64,000 nucleotides of DNA from Caldilinea sp. CFX5 (GTDB lineage: Bacteria > Chloroflexota > Anaerolineae > Caldilineales > Caldilineaceae): contig QWII01000017.1 in NCBI GenBank assembly GCA_021405325.1, positions 79,590-143,589 of the forward strand, given 5' to 3'. The notes beneath the pieces were generated by a model. It saw only the letters and a list, made by a program, of their open reading frames with translations. It was not told the DNA's origin and did no database searches. Each line of letters begins with the position of its first letter. Positions within the stretch are counted from its first letter, which is position 1. Positions 16,156 through 26,327 of the stretch are shown here, one piece after another. Both the position numbers and the translations under genes were made by a program.

Positions 16156-18971
16156 TCCGTCGTCCGTTGCCACCACGACCCGCTTGGGGCGCAGCGTTTG
16201 TGCTGGCGCTCTTTGTTGGGCTGCTCTACTATCCGCTGCTCTTTACCAACCGGGTGTTGGCCAGCGGGGATATTTTGCTCTATTTCTATCCCTATCGCGA
16301 CTATGCCGCGGCTGCGTTACGCAATGGCGAAATTCCGTTGTGGAATCCTTACATTTTTATGGGCGCGCCTTTCCTGGCCAATCCACAGGCGGCGGTTCTC
16401 TATCCGCTGCACTGGCCGTTGATCTGGCTGCCCGTTACTCAACAAATTTATTGGAGCGCGGCCATCCACACCTGGCTGCTCGGTTTTGGTCTCTATCTGC
16501 TGTTGCGCCGCTTCCAATTGACCGCATGGGGCAGTCTGGCCGGCGGTCTTGTCCTGGCCGGCTGCGGTTTCTATGGCGGTCTACTGGGGCACATCAACCA
16601 GATGAATGCGGCGGCCTGGTTGCCGTGGGCATTGCTCATTTTGGGCATTGGGGCGTTTGAAACGGAAAATGAAAAACCGAAAACAAAAAACGGAAAAGGA
16701 GCCGGCTTCGCCCTGGTGGTAGCGTTGATGCTGTTGGCCGGTCATACGCAGACGGCTTATATTAACCTCTTTGGGGTAGGAGTCTGGTTAGTCTGGTCGG
16801 CGGTGATGCAGTTGCCATCCTGGCGCGTCACGAGTGCGACGATCCGTTCGCTTGTTGCAAAGCTATTTTCGCCCCTGCTGGTTTATGGCGTGGGGGCTGT
16901 TCTGGGCGGTTTGCTCTGTGCTGCGCAGCTATTACCGACGCTGGAATTAAATGGCTTGGGCTTGCGTGGTGGCGGCTTGAGCTATGGCGAAGCGACCAGC
17001 TTTAGTCTGCGCCCGCTGCGCCTACCCTGGACGCTGCTGCCCAGCTATGGCGCCATTGACCTGGGCGCCATCTTCGGCGCCGGTTATACCGAATTTGTCG
17101 GCTATGTCGGGCTGCTGGGGCTGCTGTTGGCGTTGATCGGCGCCTGGCGTGGGCGTGGGCCGGCGCGTCACCTGGGACTCTTCTTTGCCGCGCTCGGTCT
17201 CTTCCTGGCGCTAGGGCGTTGGAACCCGGTCTACTACCTGCTCTACTGGCTCGTTCCCGGCTTCGATCTCTTCCGCGTCCCCGCCCGCTGGTTAATGCTC
17301 TATAGCTTTGGCATGGCAGTACTGGCCGGTGTTGGGATTGATTGGTTCATTGGGCGATTAAGAGATGTAGAGATTAAGAGATTCAGTATGCAATCCCCTG
17401 TCACCTTGTCACCCCTTCACCTTGTCACCCTGTCTTCTTGTCTTCTTGTCTTCTTGTCTGTAGACCTCCTCCTTGCTGCGCAAGCGCTGCCCCACCGTCA
17501 GACAACAGCGCCCCAAGCCGTTTATGAAACACGTACAGCGCCGGCCCATCTGCTGACCGACCCGGTACGCAACGAAGTGGGCGTCGGCGCAATGGGGCGT
17601 TTTCTGGGCATGAGTACGATCACCTATGATCCGGGGGATATGGCGGACTGGCGAAGGATTCTCGCGGAAGGAGAATCCCCTCAACTAGATGCCCGCGCCT
17701 TTGAACAATTTATCATCGGCTTGAAGATCCAGGAGTTGATCGTCCCCAATCTGTCGCTCTTCTGGCGGCTGCCGGCGGTCGATGGTTTTGATGGCGGCGT
17801 CTTGCCCTTGCAGCGCTATAACCAGTTTCTCACCCTCTTTATCCCGCCCGACCAACTGGTGCCGGATGGACGACTACGCGAACAAATCAAGACCATGCCG
17901 GGCGCTGATCTGTTGGGGTTGCTCAATGTACAATATGTAATCACCGACAAGGTGCGCGACCTCTGGTTTGAAGATGTCTTCTATGATCGCCAGATCGGCG
18001 CCCGCCTGACGGCTGACCAGTCCACGCTCATGGTCGAAGCGCCACAACCCTTCGCGGCTACCCATATCGACCTGATCGGTTATGTCGAAGGCGATCCAGC
18101 GGCATTAGACGATGCCCAACTGCCCGTACTTGCCGTGACCCCGATCACCGACCAGGGAGCAACGACGCCGCTGCTTGTCACGGCCGGCGATCAACCCGGC
18201 GCGGCTTTGGCTGATCCGGCATTGGATAGTCCGCGCGCCCAAAGCAGTGGTGCGGTTGTCGCCTTTCAGGATGTCGAGCAAAGTCGGCAAACCTATCGCG
18301 TTCGCCTTACCCTGCCGGCGCCGACAACCCCGGCTGCGTTACAGTTGCAACGGCTTGACCAGCCGCTCAATGTTGTCATTCAAGCGATTACTTTGTACGA
18401 CATTCGCACCAAGATGTTTGTCCCCCTGTTGCCTAGCGACCGTGGACGTTTCCGGCTAGTTCACAGTGGGGATGTCAAGATTTATGAGAACCTGGATGTC
18501 CGCCCTCGCGCCTATTTAGTCCATCAAGTCCATTCCGCAACAACCGCAGACGAAGCTTTCGCCTATGTACAGGATGACCACGCCGTGCAAGCAGGTCAGG
18601 CCGCAGTGGTGGAAGCTGATTTGACGCTCAACACTCAGCCTACGCCTGACGACACTGCCGAAATTGTGCAATACGGACCGGAAGAAGTGGTCGTGCAAAC
18701 TCGTAGCAAGGCTGAAGCGTTGTTGGTTCTCAGTGACACCGCTTACCCCGGCTGGCAGGCGACGGTCGATGGTGCGCCGACAACGATCTACACAACCAAT
18801 TATCTTTTCCGTGGCGTGCGTGTGCCGGCGGGGGAGCATGAAGTGCGCTTTGTCTATGCACCAACTAGTTGGCAACGGGGGCTGATCATCAGCAGCATTG
18901 CGCTACTGTGTTGGGTTGGGTTGCTTGGCGCTGCAACGTTGCGCAGGAGCACGCAACGCGCGACGCCATAA
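16143..18971 (+). CDS. YfhO-family membrane protein
   Basis: 942 residues. The N-terminus (GDILLYFYPYRDY, then GEIPLWNPYIFMGAPFLANPQAAVLYPLHW) is the signature of YfhO-type GT-C-like proteins. About 12 transmembrane segments occupy residues 10-440, followed by a large extracytoplasmic domain and a final helix near residue 915. In Firmicutes a YfhO protein glycosylates teichoic acid using a lipid-linked sugar; a similar envelope role here is inference. Two in-frame stretches look like inserted word repeats: 16658-16701 (Lys/Asn-rich residues) and 17350-17460 (encoding a loop and part of a helix). The stop abuts the converging DUF5695 gene. Confidence 0.85.
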   Translation: MPAMIRRPLPPRPAWGAAFVLALFVGLLYYPLLFTNRVLASGDILLYFYPYRDYAAAALRNGEIPLWNPYIFMGAPFLANPQAAVLYPLHWPLIWLPVTQQIYWSAAIHTWLLGFGLYLLLRRFQLTAWGSLAGGLVLAGCGFYGGLLGHINQMNAAAWLPWALLILGIGAFETENEKPKTKNGKGAGFALVVALMLLAGHTQTAYINLFGVGVWLVWSAVMQLPSWRVTSATIRSLVAKLFSPLLVYGVGAVLGGLLCAAQLLPTLELNGLGLRGGGLSYGEATSFSLRPLRLPWTLLPSYGAIDLGAIFGAGYTEFVGYVGLLGLLLALIGAWRGRGPARHLGLFFAALGLFLALGRWNPVYYLLYWLVPGFDLFRVPARWLMLYSFGMAVLAGVGIDWFIGRLRDVEIKRFSMQSPVTLSPLHLVTLSSCLLVFLSVDLLLAAQALPHRQTTAPQAVYETRTAPAHLLTDPVRNEVGVGAMGRFLGMSTITYDPGDMADWRRILAEGESPQLDARAFEQFIIGLKIQELIVPNLSLFWRLPAVDGFDGGVLPLQRYNQFLTLFIPPDQLVPDGRLREQIKTMPGADLLGLLNVQYVITDKVRDLWFEDVFYDRQIGARLTADQSTLMVEAPQPFAATHIDLIGYVEGDPAALDDAQLPVLAVTPITDQGATTPLLVTAGDQPGAALADPALDSPRAQSSGAVVAFQDVEQSRQTYRVRLTLPAPTTPAALQLQRLDQPLNVVIQAITLYDIRTKMFVPLLPSDRGRFRLVHSGDVKIYENLDVRPRAYLVHQVHSATTADEAFAYVQDDHAVQAGQAAVVEADLTLNTQPTPDDTAEIVQYGPEEVVVQTRSKAEALLVLSDTAYPGWQATVDGAPTTIYTTNYLFRGVRVPAGEHEVRFVYAPTSWQRGLIISSIALLCWVGLLGAATLRRSTQRATP
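17350..17460. repeat. Word repeats translated within the YfhO gene
   Basis: Three word runs follow each other in frame: AGAGAT(T)AAG-type, CACCTTGTCACCC-type, and TCTTCTTG repeated three times. The same GAGATT and CACCTTGTCACC words form intergenic hairpins elsewhere in this window. They encode residues ~403-440, including a hydrophobic stretch that would serve as a membrane helix. Confidence 0.75.
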
Positions 18972-21758
18972 TTACCCAATCCGTTCGATTGTGACAGACG
19001 CTTGTGCTGCGGCAGGTAGAGAGAGCCACAGATCAGCCGCCGTCGCTTGCACAAGCGCTTGTCGTCCGACAAGCGTACCGTTTACAATAAGTTGATATTC
19101 TCCTATGCGCAGTCCTTGCACCGTCAGCCGTGTGTTATGTGCATCGCCAGTACGATTTTCCAGCGGCAGATGCAGGCGATCAAAGCCGGCGCTCACAACG
19201 ATGGGTTGCTCGGCGGCAAAACCGTCCTGTTCCAGCCATAGATGCAACTTGCGTTCGGTCTGGACAATGTGCAGCCGTTGACGCAACCCATCGCGCATCA
19301 ACACGGCGATGGCATCTTGTGGCGCATCACTGGCTTCAACCAATTCACCACCCAATGCCACGCGGCCAAAGAGCGGATCATCGACGACAATCGTTGCGGC
19401 GGCGCGGAGGGCGCCGCTGTACCCCAGTTCAATCTCGCCATCATAATACCAGGCGCCGCGTCCCTGTTCGCGCGGCAGCAGGGTGACGCCGTCGCGCAGC
19501 CAGATCGGGCCATATTTCTCCGGGTGGAAGGCCCATCCCGATGCGCCGTCGTTGGCTGCGCCCGGATACCAATAGCCATAGTTACTCGCCGGCGTGCCAC
19601 TGTTCATATTGGCCCAGGCGCTCAGATAGGAATTGTAGCCCAGCCGCAGATAGGGGAAGGGATCGGCGGCGTAGTAGAGGGCGTAGTCGAGCAGCGCCCA
19701 ACCGCCCATCTGGGCCATATAGCTGAGTAAATACATGGAGGAGCCACACCCGCGGATGTCACTACCCAGGAGATAATACGCCGTCTCGATCCAGCCGCGA
19801 CAGGCGATGTTGGCGGCGATCTGTTTGTGCATAAACTCGACAAAGTCGGTCGGGCTGGTCTGTGGGTGAGAATACCAGCACTGCTTGGCCTTGTCATACC
19901 ATAAATTTTCGTCGGGTTGCATCGGGTGCGCCAGGCCATATTTGGCAATGGCATGGGTCGATTCAAAGGCGGTTGAGTCAAACGAATATTCGGATTGGAA
20001 GGGATAAGGGTGGTCGTAGGCGAAATATTTGACCTTCTTTTCCCATTCATGCCGCAGTTGATCAGCCTGCGCCAGGCGGCCTTCGGCGGCGAGTGCGTTG
20101 ATCAAGTCGGGAATGAGCAGTTCGTTGTAGCAACCCTCCTTGTAAGAGCGATCCGGGTGCCAGATGGCGCCGTCTTTTTCAATATAATCGATGCTGTAGG
20201 GGACAAGAAAGTAGGCCATTGCCGTGCCGTAGGCGCGTTCCAGATAGCCGGCGGCATCCAAATAGCGGGTGGCGCCGGAGTGGCGTTTGGCGATTTGGTA
20301 CAGGTGAAAATAGATCATCATGATGTGGGGATAGTCATAGCTGCGCCAGAGTTTCTGTTGCCCCTGCCCGCCGGAGTCGAGACCCTGGGCGCTGTGGCGG
20401 TTTTCATACCAGTTCGGCACGCCATAGATGCCATAGGGATAGGGTTCTTCCTCATCCGTGCGTTGGAGCTTGCCCCAGACAAAGTGTTCGGCATAATATT
20501 CGACCGCCGCGATCTCAGCCGCCACGGGATAGGCGAGATTTTTGGCGGCGATAAAACCGGCTTTGGGCAGCGCCGTGTCATCACAGGCCAGCACATAGCC
20601 CCACCAGCCGATAAAGTTATCGTGGTTGTCGGGGCCGCGCAACTCCGCCGTCCGCATATCCCACTGCGAAAAGAGGCCATTGTACCACTTGTCGGGGTCG
20701 CGATGTTGCTGGTGGTTGACGAGAAAAGCGGTGCGCTTTTTAATGAGAGTCTCCACCGGCTCGGTGACAAAAAATTCGAGCGGAAAGGTGTAGCCGTCGC
20801 CATAATGGAGGGTCAAGCGGTTCTCACCCAGCCGGGTAAAGTGGAGGCGATAGCGGTGTGTATCACCGCCTGGTTCGCCCAAAGGTTCGATGGTGGTCTG
20901 CGCTGGAAATTCGGCAACGATGGCATGGATCGGGTTCTTGGTGCGGATAGCGATCTGCGCGGTGAGATCGGTCGGCAGCGTCATGCCGGGGATCACCTGG
21001 ACATCGAACAGGCCCGCTTGATAGAGGCGTTCGCGCACGCCCTGGTAATCAGCGGCCCACTGGAAGTTGAAGCCATAGGTGACGCGCTCGCCTGGCGCCA
21101 GGGTGCGGCTGGTGTGGGGTTGTCGCCAGTCGCCACGGGTTTCGCCAGCCCCTTTGACGGCGGAATGAATATAAACAATGTACGGCCCCTCCCAGCTTGG
21201 ATGTTGACACATTTCCGGCACTTCGTAATATTCCAGGTGCGTGCCGGGCTGTGGCGTCATCACCAGATACGGCGGGACGCCGTTGACGCGCATCCAGTAG
21301 AGAAAGGAACCATGCCCGGCCAGCAAGCCATGTTTGATCAAGCGCTGGGTAAAGGTGGTGACCGCATCCCAAATGTACTGGGTGTTAAAGAGCAGCGGCA
21401 AGGCTAAATCGCCCACCTCGATGGCTTGTTCCAGGGGGTTATGCAATTGCAGTTGCCACGCAAGCACATCGGCGCGACAGCTAAATTCAACTGTCAAATG
21501 CAGGTCGGCGAAGTCATAGGTACAGGTAAGCGCTTTGCCCTGCTCGTCCTCAGACATGGTCGTCTGCTGCTGTAAGCCAGCCGCAGCGGTGGTAACTTCC
21601 TGCCACGCACCCTGGTCAACGCGATAGCGCACCGTCACTGCGCCCAGCATCGCACCCTGACGGATGTAATCGGTATCATAGCTGTCGTTCTGCCGTTTTA
21701 GGCTGGTGATCCCACCGCTGACCGGGTCGAAGATCAAATTGAACTCGTTAGCTTGCAT
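18972..21758 (-). CDS. DUF5695 protein, probable carbohydrate-active enzyme
   Basis: 928 residues from the ATG at 21758; an earlier in-frame start would overlap the permease gene. The length, the many Trp/Tyr residues, and blocks such as YDYPHIMMIYFHLYQIAKRH and GYLERAYGTAMAYF resemble an (alpha/alpha)6 barrel flanked by beta-sandwich domains. I recognise it as DUF5695, a family found in polysaccharide-use clusters, without a proven activity. No signal peptide is seen, so it probably acts in the cytoplasm on imported oligosaccharide. It is the last gene of the sugar importer operon, 13 bases after the permease stop. Confidence 0.75.
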   Translation of the reverse strand: MQANEFNLIFDPVSGGITSLKRQNDSYDTDYIRQGAMLGAVTVRYRVDQGAWQEVTTAAAGLQQQTTMSEDEQGKALTCTYDFADLHLTVEFSCRADVLAWQLQLHNPLEQAIEVGDLALPLLFNTQYIWDAVTTFTQRLIKHGLLAGHGSFLYWMRVNGVPPYLVMTPQPGTHLEYYEVPEMCQHPSWEGPYIVYIHSAVKGAGETRGDWRQPHTSRTLAPGERVTYGFNFQWAADYQGVRERLYQAGLFDVQVIPGMTLPTDLTAQIAIRTKNPIHAIVAEFPAQTTIEPLGEPGGDTHRYRLHFTRLGENRLTLHYGDGYTFPLEFFVTEPVETLIKKRTAFLVNHQQHRDPDKWYNGLFSQWDMRTAELRGPDNHDNFIGWWGYVLACDDTALPKAGFIAAKNLAYPVAAEIAAVEYYAEHFVWGKLQRTDEEEPYPYGIYGVPNWYENRHSAQGLDSGGQGQQKLWRSYDYPHIMMIYFHLYQIAKRHSGATRYLDAAGYLERAYGTAMAYFLVPYSIDYIEKDGAIWHPDRSYKEGCYNELLIPDLINALAAEGRLAQADQLRHEWEKKVKYFAYDHPYPFQSEYSFDSTAFESTHAIAKYGLAHPMQPDENLWYDKAKQCWYSHPQTSPTDFVEFMHKQIAANIACRGWIETAYYLLGSDIRGCGSSMYLLSYMAQMGGWALLDYALYYAADPFPYLRLGYNSYLSAWANMNSGTPASNYGYWYPGAANDGASGWAFHPEKYGPIWLRDGVTLLPREQGRGAWYYDGEIELGYSGALRAAATIVVDDPLFGRVALGGELVEASDAPQDAIAVLMRDGLRQRLHIVQTERKLHLWLEQDGFAAEQPIVVSAGFDRLHLPLENRTGDAHNTRLTVQGLRIGEYQLIVNGTLVGRQALVQATAADLWLSLPAAAQASVTIERIG

Positions 21759-21771
21759 AGGTTTTTCTTTT

Positions 21772-22674
21772 CTAGCCTTTAATACCTGTGGTGACAATGC
21801 CTTGAATGAAGAAGCGCTGGGCAAAGAAGAAGATCAGCACAATCGGCAATAACATGGCCGTTGACGCCGCCATGAGCAGATCCCAGCGCGTACGGAATTG
21901 GGTCTGAAAGGTCGCCAGGCCGAGGGCGACGGTAAATTTTTCTTGCGATTTGGAGAGGTAGAGCAATGGCCCCGTAAAATCGTTCCAGACGCCGATGAAG
22001 ACAAAGACGGCAATGGTCGCCAGGGCCGGTTTAGCCAGCGGCAACATAATGCGGCTGTAGATGCCAAATTCGTTGCAGCCATCAATGCGCGCGGCGTCGG
22101 CCAGATCCGCCGGAATGCTACGGAAAAACTGGCGCAGGAGAAAGATGTTAAAAGCGCCGCCGCCAAAAAAGGCCGGCACCGTCAGCGGCAGAAAGGTATC
22201 GACCCATTGCAGACGGGTAAAGATGATAAAGGTCGGCACCAGCAGCACAATCCCCGGCAGCATCATGGTGGCGATGACCACGCCAAACCAGAAGTTGCGC
22301 CCAGGAAAGTCAATGCGGGCAAAGCCATAGGCCACCAACGAAGCCGATCCCAGCACCGCCACCTCGTTGATCAGCACCAACAGCAGCGAATTACGCAGGT
22401 AGACCAGGAAAGGCCGCGCCGTCCACATCTCCACATAGTTGGAAAACTTGAACGGGTCGGGAATCCACTGGGGCGGATAACGGAAGATCGCCAACTCTTC
22501 CTTCACCGAACTGCTGACCAGCCACAAAAACGGCAGCAGCATCACACAGGCGCCACCCACCAGGATCACCCAAATCAGCACGCGCCACCCCCACTCCCCG
22601 CGCCGCATGACTTTGACAGCCGCTTGTTTCCCTGCGCCCGGTTGCAGCGCAATCGACTCACTTTGGGTCGTCAT
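21772..22674 (-). CDS. Sugar ABC transporter permease (MalG/AraQ type)
   Basis: 300 residues with six predicted transmembrane helices. The ATPase-contact EAA loop reads [28 protein letters not shown]. The N-terminal tail of about 30 residues is cytoplasmic. It pairs with the upstream permease to form the channel of a CUT1-type sugar importer. No ATPase gene lies in this operon, which is usual for CUT1 systems that share an MsmK/UgpC-like ATPase. Confidence 0.92.
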   Translation of the reverse strand: MTTQSESIALQPGAGKQAAVKVMRRGEWGWRVLIWVILVGGACVMLLPFLWLVSSSVKEELAIFRYPPQWIPDPFKFSNYVEMWTARPFLVYLRNSLLLVLINEVAVLGSASLVAYGFARIDFPGRNFWFGVVIATMMLPGIVLLVPTFIIFTRLQWVDTFLPLTVPAFFGGGAFNIFLLRQFFRSIPADLADAARIDGCNEFGIYSRIMLPLAKPALATIAVFVFIGVWNDFTGPLLYLSKSQEKFTVALGLATFQTQFRTRWDLLMAASTAMLLPIVLIFFFAQRFFIQGIVTTGIKG

Positions 22675-22817
22675 TACTCTCCCCTATCACTTCCCAACCC
22701 CACCTATCAACCAAACCACCCACAATCAGTAGAGCGCAACGTAGCCGAAATGACAATAGACTGACTCTGGACTACGCGCTTGCCCTTGTAAGGGACTAGA
22801 TGACTACGGACGACTGA

Positions 22818-23741
22818 TTATCCCCCCACCTCTTCATAATAGACCATCCGCCCGACATAGCGGAAGACCAGCAAGGTCAGCCCCAGCATGATAAAAAAGA
22901 GCACCCACGCCAGGACGGAAGCATACCCCATATCCATGTAGCGGATGGCAGTGTTATAGGTGTAGAGGACATAAAAGAGAGTGGCGTTTTGGGGGCCGCC
23001 TTTGGTCATCAAATAGCCGGCGGTGAAGACCTGAAAGGAGCCGATGATCCCGATAATCAGGTTGAAGAAAAGCACCGGCGACATCAACGGCAAGGTCACA
23101 TGGCGCAACTTGGCCCAGCGCCCGGCGCCGTCAATATCCGCCGCTTCGTAGAGCGATTCGGGGATGCCCTGCAGGCCGGCCAGATAGATCACCATGCTGC
23201 CACCCAACCCCCAAAGGCTCATCAAAATCAGCGCAGGCAAGGCCCAGGTCGGATCTTGTAGCCAGAGAATTTTCTTAAAGCCAATGGCGCGCAGCAGTGC
23301 ATTGAGCAGCCCGAACTCAGAGTGCAAGATAAAGAGCCAGAGCATGGCATTCGCCACCGCCGGCACAATCGACGGCAGATAGTAGATGGTGCGGAAGATG
23401 GCAATGCCGCGCACTTTGCTGTTCATCAACAAGGCCAGCAGAAAGCTCAACACCAACGAGAGCGGCACCGAGACAACCGTATAGATCGTCGTGACTTTGA
23501 GCGACTGCAAAAAGAGCGGGTCGTTGAGCAGCTTGTCAAAGTTATGCAGCCCGACAAAGATTGGGCGGCGAATCATATTCCAGTCATAAAAGACCAGCCA
23601 CGCCGCCGTCAGCGCCGGGAGGATAAACCAAAAGCAAAAGCCCAGGATAAAGGGACTGATAAAAAGATACCCCGTAATCGCCCGCTGTTGACGCATCGTG
23701 CGCGCCCGCAACGGGTTGAAGCGGTTGGTTGCTGCTGCCAT
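22818..23741 (-). CDS. Sugar ABC transporter permease (UgpA/MalF type)
   Basis: 307 residues starting at the ATG at 23741, which has GGGGGA seven bases upstream; the frame extends further back into a hairpin repeat and that part is probably not translated. Six membrane helices and the EAA loop [22 protein letters not shown] place it with CUT1 permeases. It lies between the binding protein and second permease genes, with a 143-base gap to the latter in which I see no clear element. Confidence 0.92.
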   Translation of the reverse strand: MAAATNRFNPLRARTMRQQRAITGYLFISPFILGFCFWFILPALTAAWLVFYDWNMIRRPIFVGLHNFDKLLNDPLFLQSLKVTTIYTVVSVPLSLVLSFLLALLMNSKVRGIAIFRTIYYLPSIVPAVANAMLWLFILHSEFGLLNALLRAIGFKKILWLQDPTWALPALILMSLWGLGGSMVIYLAGLQGIPESLYEAADIDGAGRWAKLRHVTLPLMSPVLFFNLIIGIIGSFQVFTAGYLMTKGGPQNATLFYVLYTYNTAIRYMDMGYASVLAWVLFFIMLGLTLLVFRYVGRMVYYEEVGG

Positions 23742-23764
23742 CGTTCCCCCGTTTCTGACAGGAA

Positions 23765-23817
23765 AACAGGGTGACTCCGGTGACTTCGACAAGCTCAGTC
23801 ACCGGAGTCACCCTGTT
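23765..23817. repeat. Hairpin with TCGACAAGCTC loop, 21-bp arms
   Basis: Perfect arms 23765-23785 and 23797-23817, built of GGTGACTCC-type words, enclose the 11-base loop TCGACAAGCTC. The hairpin at 54803-54859 has a different stem but almost the same loop (TCGACAGGCTC). Here it fills the gap between the binding-protein stop and the first permease. Confidence 0.9.
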
Positions 23818-23819
23818 TA

Positions 23820-25211
23820 TCACCCGCCGCGTGCGGCTTCTTCTTCCATCACCTTGTTGGCGTCGGGGATGACCTTCATTGCTTCTTCGGCGGTCTGCTC
23901 ACCGTTGAAGATGGCGGTCAGCGCCGGGTTGACAATGGTGTCCTGCGCTTTGATATAGCCGGTGGGCATAGTCAGGAAATGACCATATTTCGGCACATAT
24001 TTGGTCACAATATCGACGTAACCCGCCGGATGCACCGGCTCGGTACACCATTCGGCGACGGCTTCCGGCGTCGTCAGGGCGGTTTGGCTGGGCAGCCACA
24101 GCCCCTGTTCACAGTAGCGCTGCTGATACCAGGGCGAGGAGAGGAAGCGCACCAGTTGCCAGGCTTCCTCGGTATGTTTGGCGCCATTGACAATGGTGAC
24201 AATATGCGCCTGCAAGTCGGTGGCCGGGCGTTTCATCTTGGGCAAGACGGCGGTGCCAAGTTTGCCTTCAATCTTGTAGAGCCAACTGAGCGCCCAGGAG
24301 CCATCGACGTGCATGGCGACCTTCTTGGTTTCCAGCAACTGGACATCGCTCATGCCCAGCCCTTCCATCTGCGCGGCTTGGGGCATGACCTGATGGACAA
24401 AGCGCAGATCGGCAATGCGTTGCAAGGCTTGGGTCGCCTCCGGTGAATCGAGCGCTAATTTGCCTTCACTGTTGATCCATGTCCCTTCATTGGACTGGAT
24501 GGCGGCGTGGAGCGGGATCCACCAGGTGGGCCAGTTGACGCCCCAAACATCAACATTTTCCGGGTCAAAACCATCCTCACCGGGGTGCTTGCCGTTGACA
24601 TCGGTCGTCATCTGTTTGGCAACCTCGACAAATTTGTCCCACTCCCACGCTTGTTCGGGGTCGTTGCTCGGCGGTTCAATGCCGGCGGCCTCAAAGACCT
24701 CGGCATTAAAGTACATGTGCGGCGCCACCCAACAGGAACCGATGCCATACCAGCGGCCATCAACGGCGCAGCGGTCGGTCTCTTGCGGTTGGAGCCAATA
24801 ATCGGGCTTGGAGAGGAGCGAATCCGCCTCGATCAGGTCGGTAATATCGACCAAGACCTTATCCTTGACAAAGGTGCGGTAAAGATTGCTCTCGACACGA
24901 GCGGCATCCGGCGGGGTGCCGGCCGCGATTAAGGTCAACAGTTGCACCCCTTCTTGCTGCTGCACCTGCTTCCAATCCAGGCCGGGATTCTCCTCGCGGA
25001 ATTTGGCCTGTTCATCCGGGTAGTTGTCGGGATTGCCGGGATCGCCCAGAAACTCAATGACAATGGTCTCGGCCGCCGGCGCCGCACCGCCACCGCCGGC
25101 CGGGGCTACCCCAGGCGCCGCGCAAGCCACCAACGCCACGCTGCCGGCCATCCCGGCGCTCAAGCGCAAAAACTGCCGACGTGTAAGGCTGAAGTTCGGT
25201 TTCTCCTGCAT
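23820..25211 (-). CDS. Sugar ABC transporter substrate-binding lipoprotein
   Basis: 463 residues from the ATG at 25211, which has AAGGAG upstream; a longer frame to 25343 has no such site. The N-terminus has LTRRQFLRLSAGMAGSVALVAC: a twin-arginine motif, hydrophobic core and lipobox with cysteine, followed by an Ala/Gly/Pro linker. The mature part is a family 1 solute-binding protein (for example ALDSPEATQALQRIADLRF and AMHVDGSWAL). It captures a sugar outside the membrane for the two permeases that follow. The ligand is unknown. Confidence 0.92.
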   Translation of the reverse strand: MQEKPNFSLTRRQFLRLSAGMAGSVALVACAAPGVAPAGGGGAAPAAETIVIEFLGDPGNPDNYPDEQAKFREENPGLDWKQVQQQEGVQLLTLIAAGTPPDAARVESNLYRTFVKDKVLVDITDLIEADSLLSKPDYWLQPQETDRCAVDGRWYGIGSCWVAPHMYFNAEVFEAAGIEPPSNDPEQAWEWDKFVEVAKQMTTDVNGKHPGEDGFDPENVDVWGVNWPTWWIPLHAAIQSNEGTWINSEGKLALDSPEATQALQRIADLRFVHQVMPQAAQMEGLGMSDVQLLETKKVAMHVDGSWALSWLYKIEGKLGTAVLPKMKRPATDLQAHIVTIVNGAKHTEEAWQLVRFLSSPWYQQRYCEQGLWLPSQTALTTPEAVAEWCTEPVHPAGYVDIVTKYVPKYGHFLTMPTGYIKAQDTIVNPALTAIFNGEQTAEEAMKVIPDANKVMEEEAARGG

Positions 25212-25587
25212 GGATTTTCTCCTTATGAAATTGTTTACGAGAAATTGTTTTGCGAGAAATTGATTGGAGAGCACAGGATACGCGGCGACCAGGTCGCGCA
25301 AACCTACGCTTCTCCTGTGGCGCACCACACCATTGACGAACAACGCACTTGTGTCCCATCTTCATTTCCGCACCCGGTTGTGCAGGATGGGCGACAAGTT
25401 GACCAACAGTTTTGCGATTTAGATCTGATTTGATGATTATGCTGGAAATGAGATGGTTTGATGGTAGCACAAGCGGACGCTTTTGGCAACCAGGAATTCC
25501 AAATGAGAACGCGGATTGAGCAGATACAGCGGATTTCACCGGATCAATTCAGGTGAAAAATCTGCGCTAATCCACCGGGAACCTGCT
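25212..25587. other. Intergenic region upstream of the sugar importer
   Basis: 376 bases. Near 25225-25262 the words GAAATTGTTT(T/A)CGA repeat about three times. At 25521-25573 a hairpin (CAGAT...ATCTG with GATTTCACC/GGTGAAA) carries ACAGCGGAT, similar to the 3179 and 57901 palindromes. No clear operator or promoter was found by eye. Confidence 0.5.
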
Positions 25588-26172
25588 TTACCCTGAGTTA
25601 ATACGCCCGTGCGGTTGTCGTTTGCGCCACCACACCCCAACATAATACAACCCGAGTAGAAGCAGCACGCCCTGCGTCACATTCAACGTCGCCAACTTGG
25701 CTTGTTTACAGAGCAGCACTAGCGTGGCGAGCCAATGCGCGGTGGGCGCCAGGTAGATGAGTGCGGCGCTGGTCAGATTTTCCGCCCAATCAAAAAAGGT
25801 GGGCAGCAGAAGAAGCAAAAAGCCCCGGCGCTCAACCACGCGTTGATAAAAAACCGGCAAGGTATGGCGGACAAAGAACGCCGCTGCCCCTGCCACCCAT
25901 AATCCTGCACAGAGGGGAAAGAGGTAGTCGATGAGCGTAAAGAGTAGATAGAGGCGGCGCGACTGATCGGTGTAGGTCGGCAACTGGGCGAAGATGGCTG
26001 TCAGAGTTAACCCATTTTGCAAGTCAAAGGGTTCAGCGCCTTGCGTGACGGCGGCAAAGCGTTCCCCCACCTGCAACAGGGCGAACAACGTCAGCGCAAA
26101 ACCCAGCAGCGCGCCCAGAAAAAGCCAGCCATTCTGGGAACAACGCAGGATGAGTTGATGGAGCCGCTTCAT
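25588..26172 (-). CDS. Four- to five-helix membrane protein of unknown function
   Basis: 194 residues with hydrophobic helices around 17-35, 72-95, 115-130 and 143-180. A conserved-looking FFDWAENLTSA segment lies between helices; I do not recognise the family. The ATG overlaps the TGA of the short dehydrogenase remnant upstream (ATGA arrangement), so it may be translationally coupled to it. An arginine-rich tail ends the protein on the cytoplasmic side. Confidence 0.65.
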   Translation of the reverse strand: MKRLHQLILRCSQNGWLFLGALLGFALTLFALLQVGERFAAVTQGAEPFDLQNGLTLTAIFAQLPTYTDQSRRLYLLFTLIDYLFPLCAGLWVAGAAAFFVRHTLPVFYQRVVERRGFLLLLLPTFFDWAENLTSAALIYLAPTAHWLATLVLLCKQAKLATLNVTQGVLLLLGLYYVGVWWRKRQPHGRINSG

Positions 26173-26327
26173 GCCGCCTCGCTTCGTTCCGCCGGATGTT
26201 TGACTTCCCAGGGCGCCACCCCTTCCGGGCGCAGATCTGGCATAGTGAGGGCAAAACCGGCCCGCGGCAAATTGCGCGCCGCCGCGCTGCCCATATTGCC
26301 CAGGCCGATGAAACCGATTTTGGTCAT
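26169..26327 (-). pseudogene. Remnant of an NAD-binding 3-hydroxyisobutyrate-dehydrogenase-like gene
   Basis: 52 codons beginning MTKIGFIGLGNMGSAAARNL, the GxGxxG Rossmann nucleotide-binding start of the 6-phosphogluconate/3-hydroxyisobutyrate dehydrogenase family (normally ~290 residues). After about 35 residues the sequence leaves the family and stops at a TGA overlapping the next ATG. A ribosome binding site (AGAGGACCC region) precedes it. It looks like the 5' end left after a deletion that joined it to the membrane protein gene. Confidence 0.7.

Noticed and set aside
18898..19095. Short plus-strand ORF across the YfhO/DUF5695 junction
   Set aside because: It overlaps both genes in other frames and has no ribosome binding site or domain.
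19995..21407. Long plus-strand ORF (470 codons) opposite the DUF5695 gene
   Set aside because: It is antisense to a gene with clear protein features; its own sequence shows no recognisable domain and follows the codon shadow of the minus strand.
23584..23823. Minus-strand ORF starting in the hairpin repeat ([11 protein letters not shown] peptide)
   Set aside because: The peptide is the translation of a palindromic repeat and runs into an alternative frame of the permease gene.
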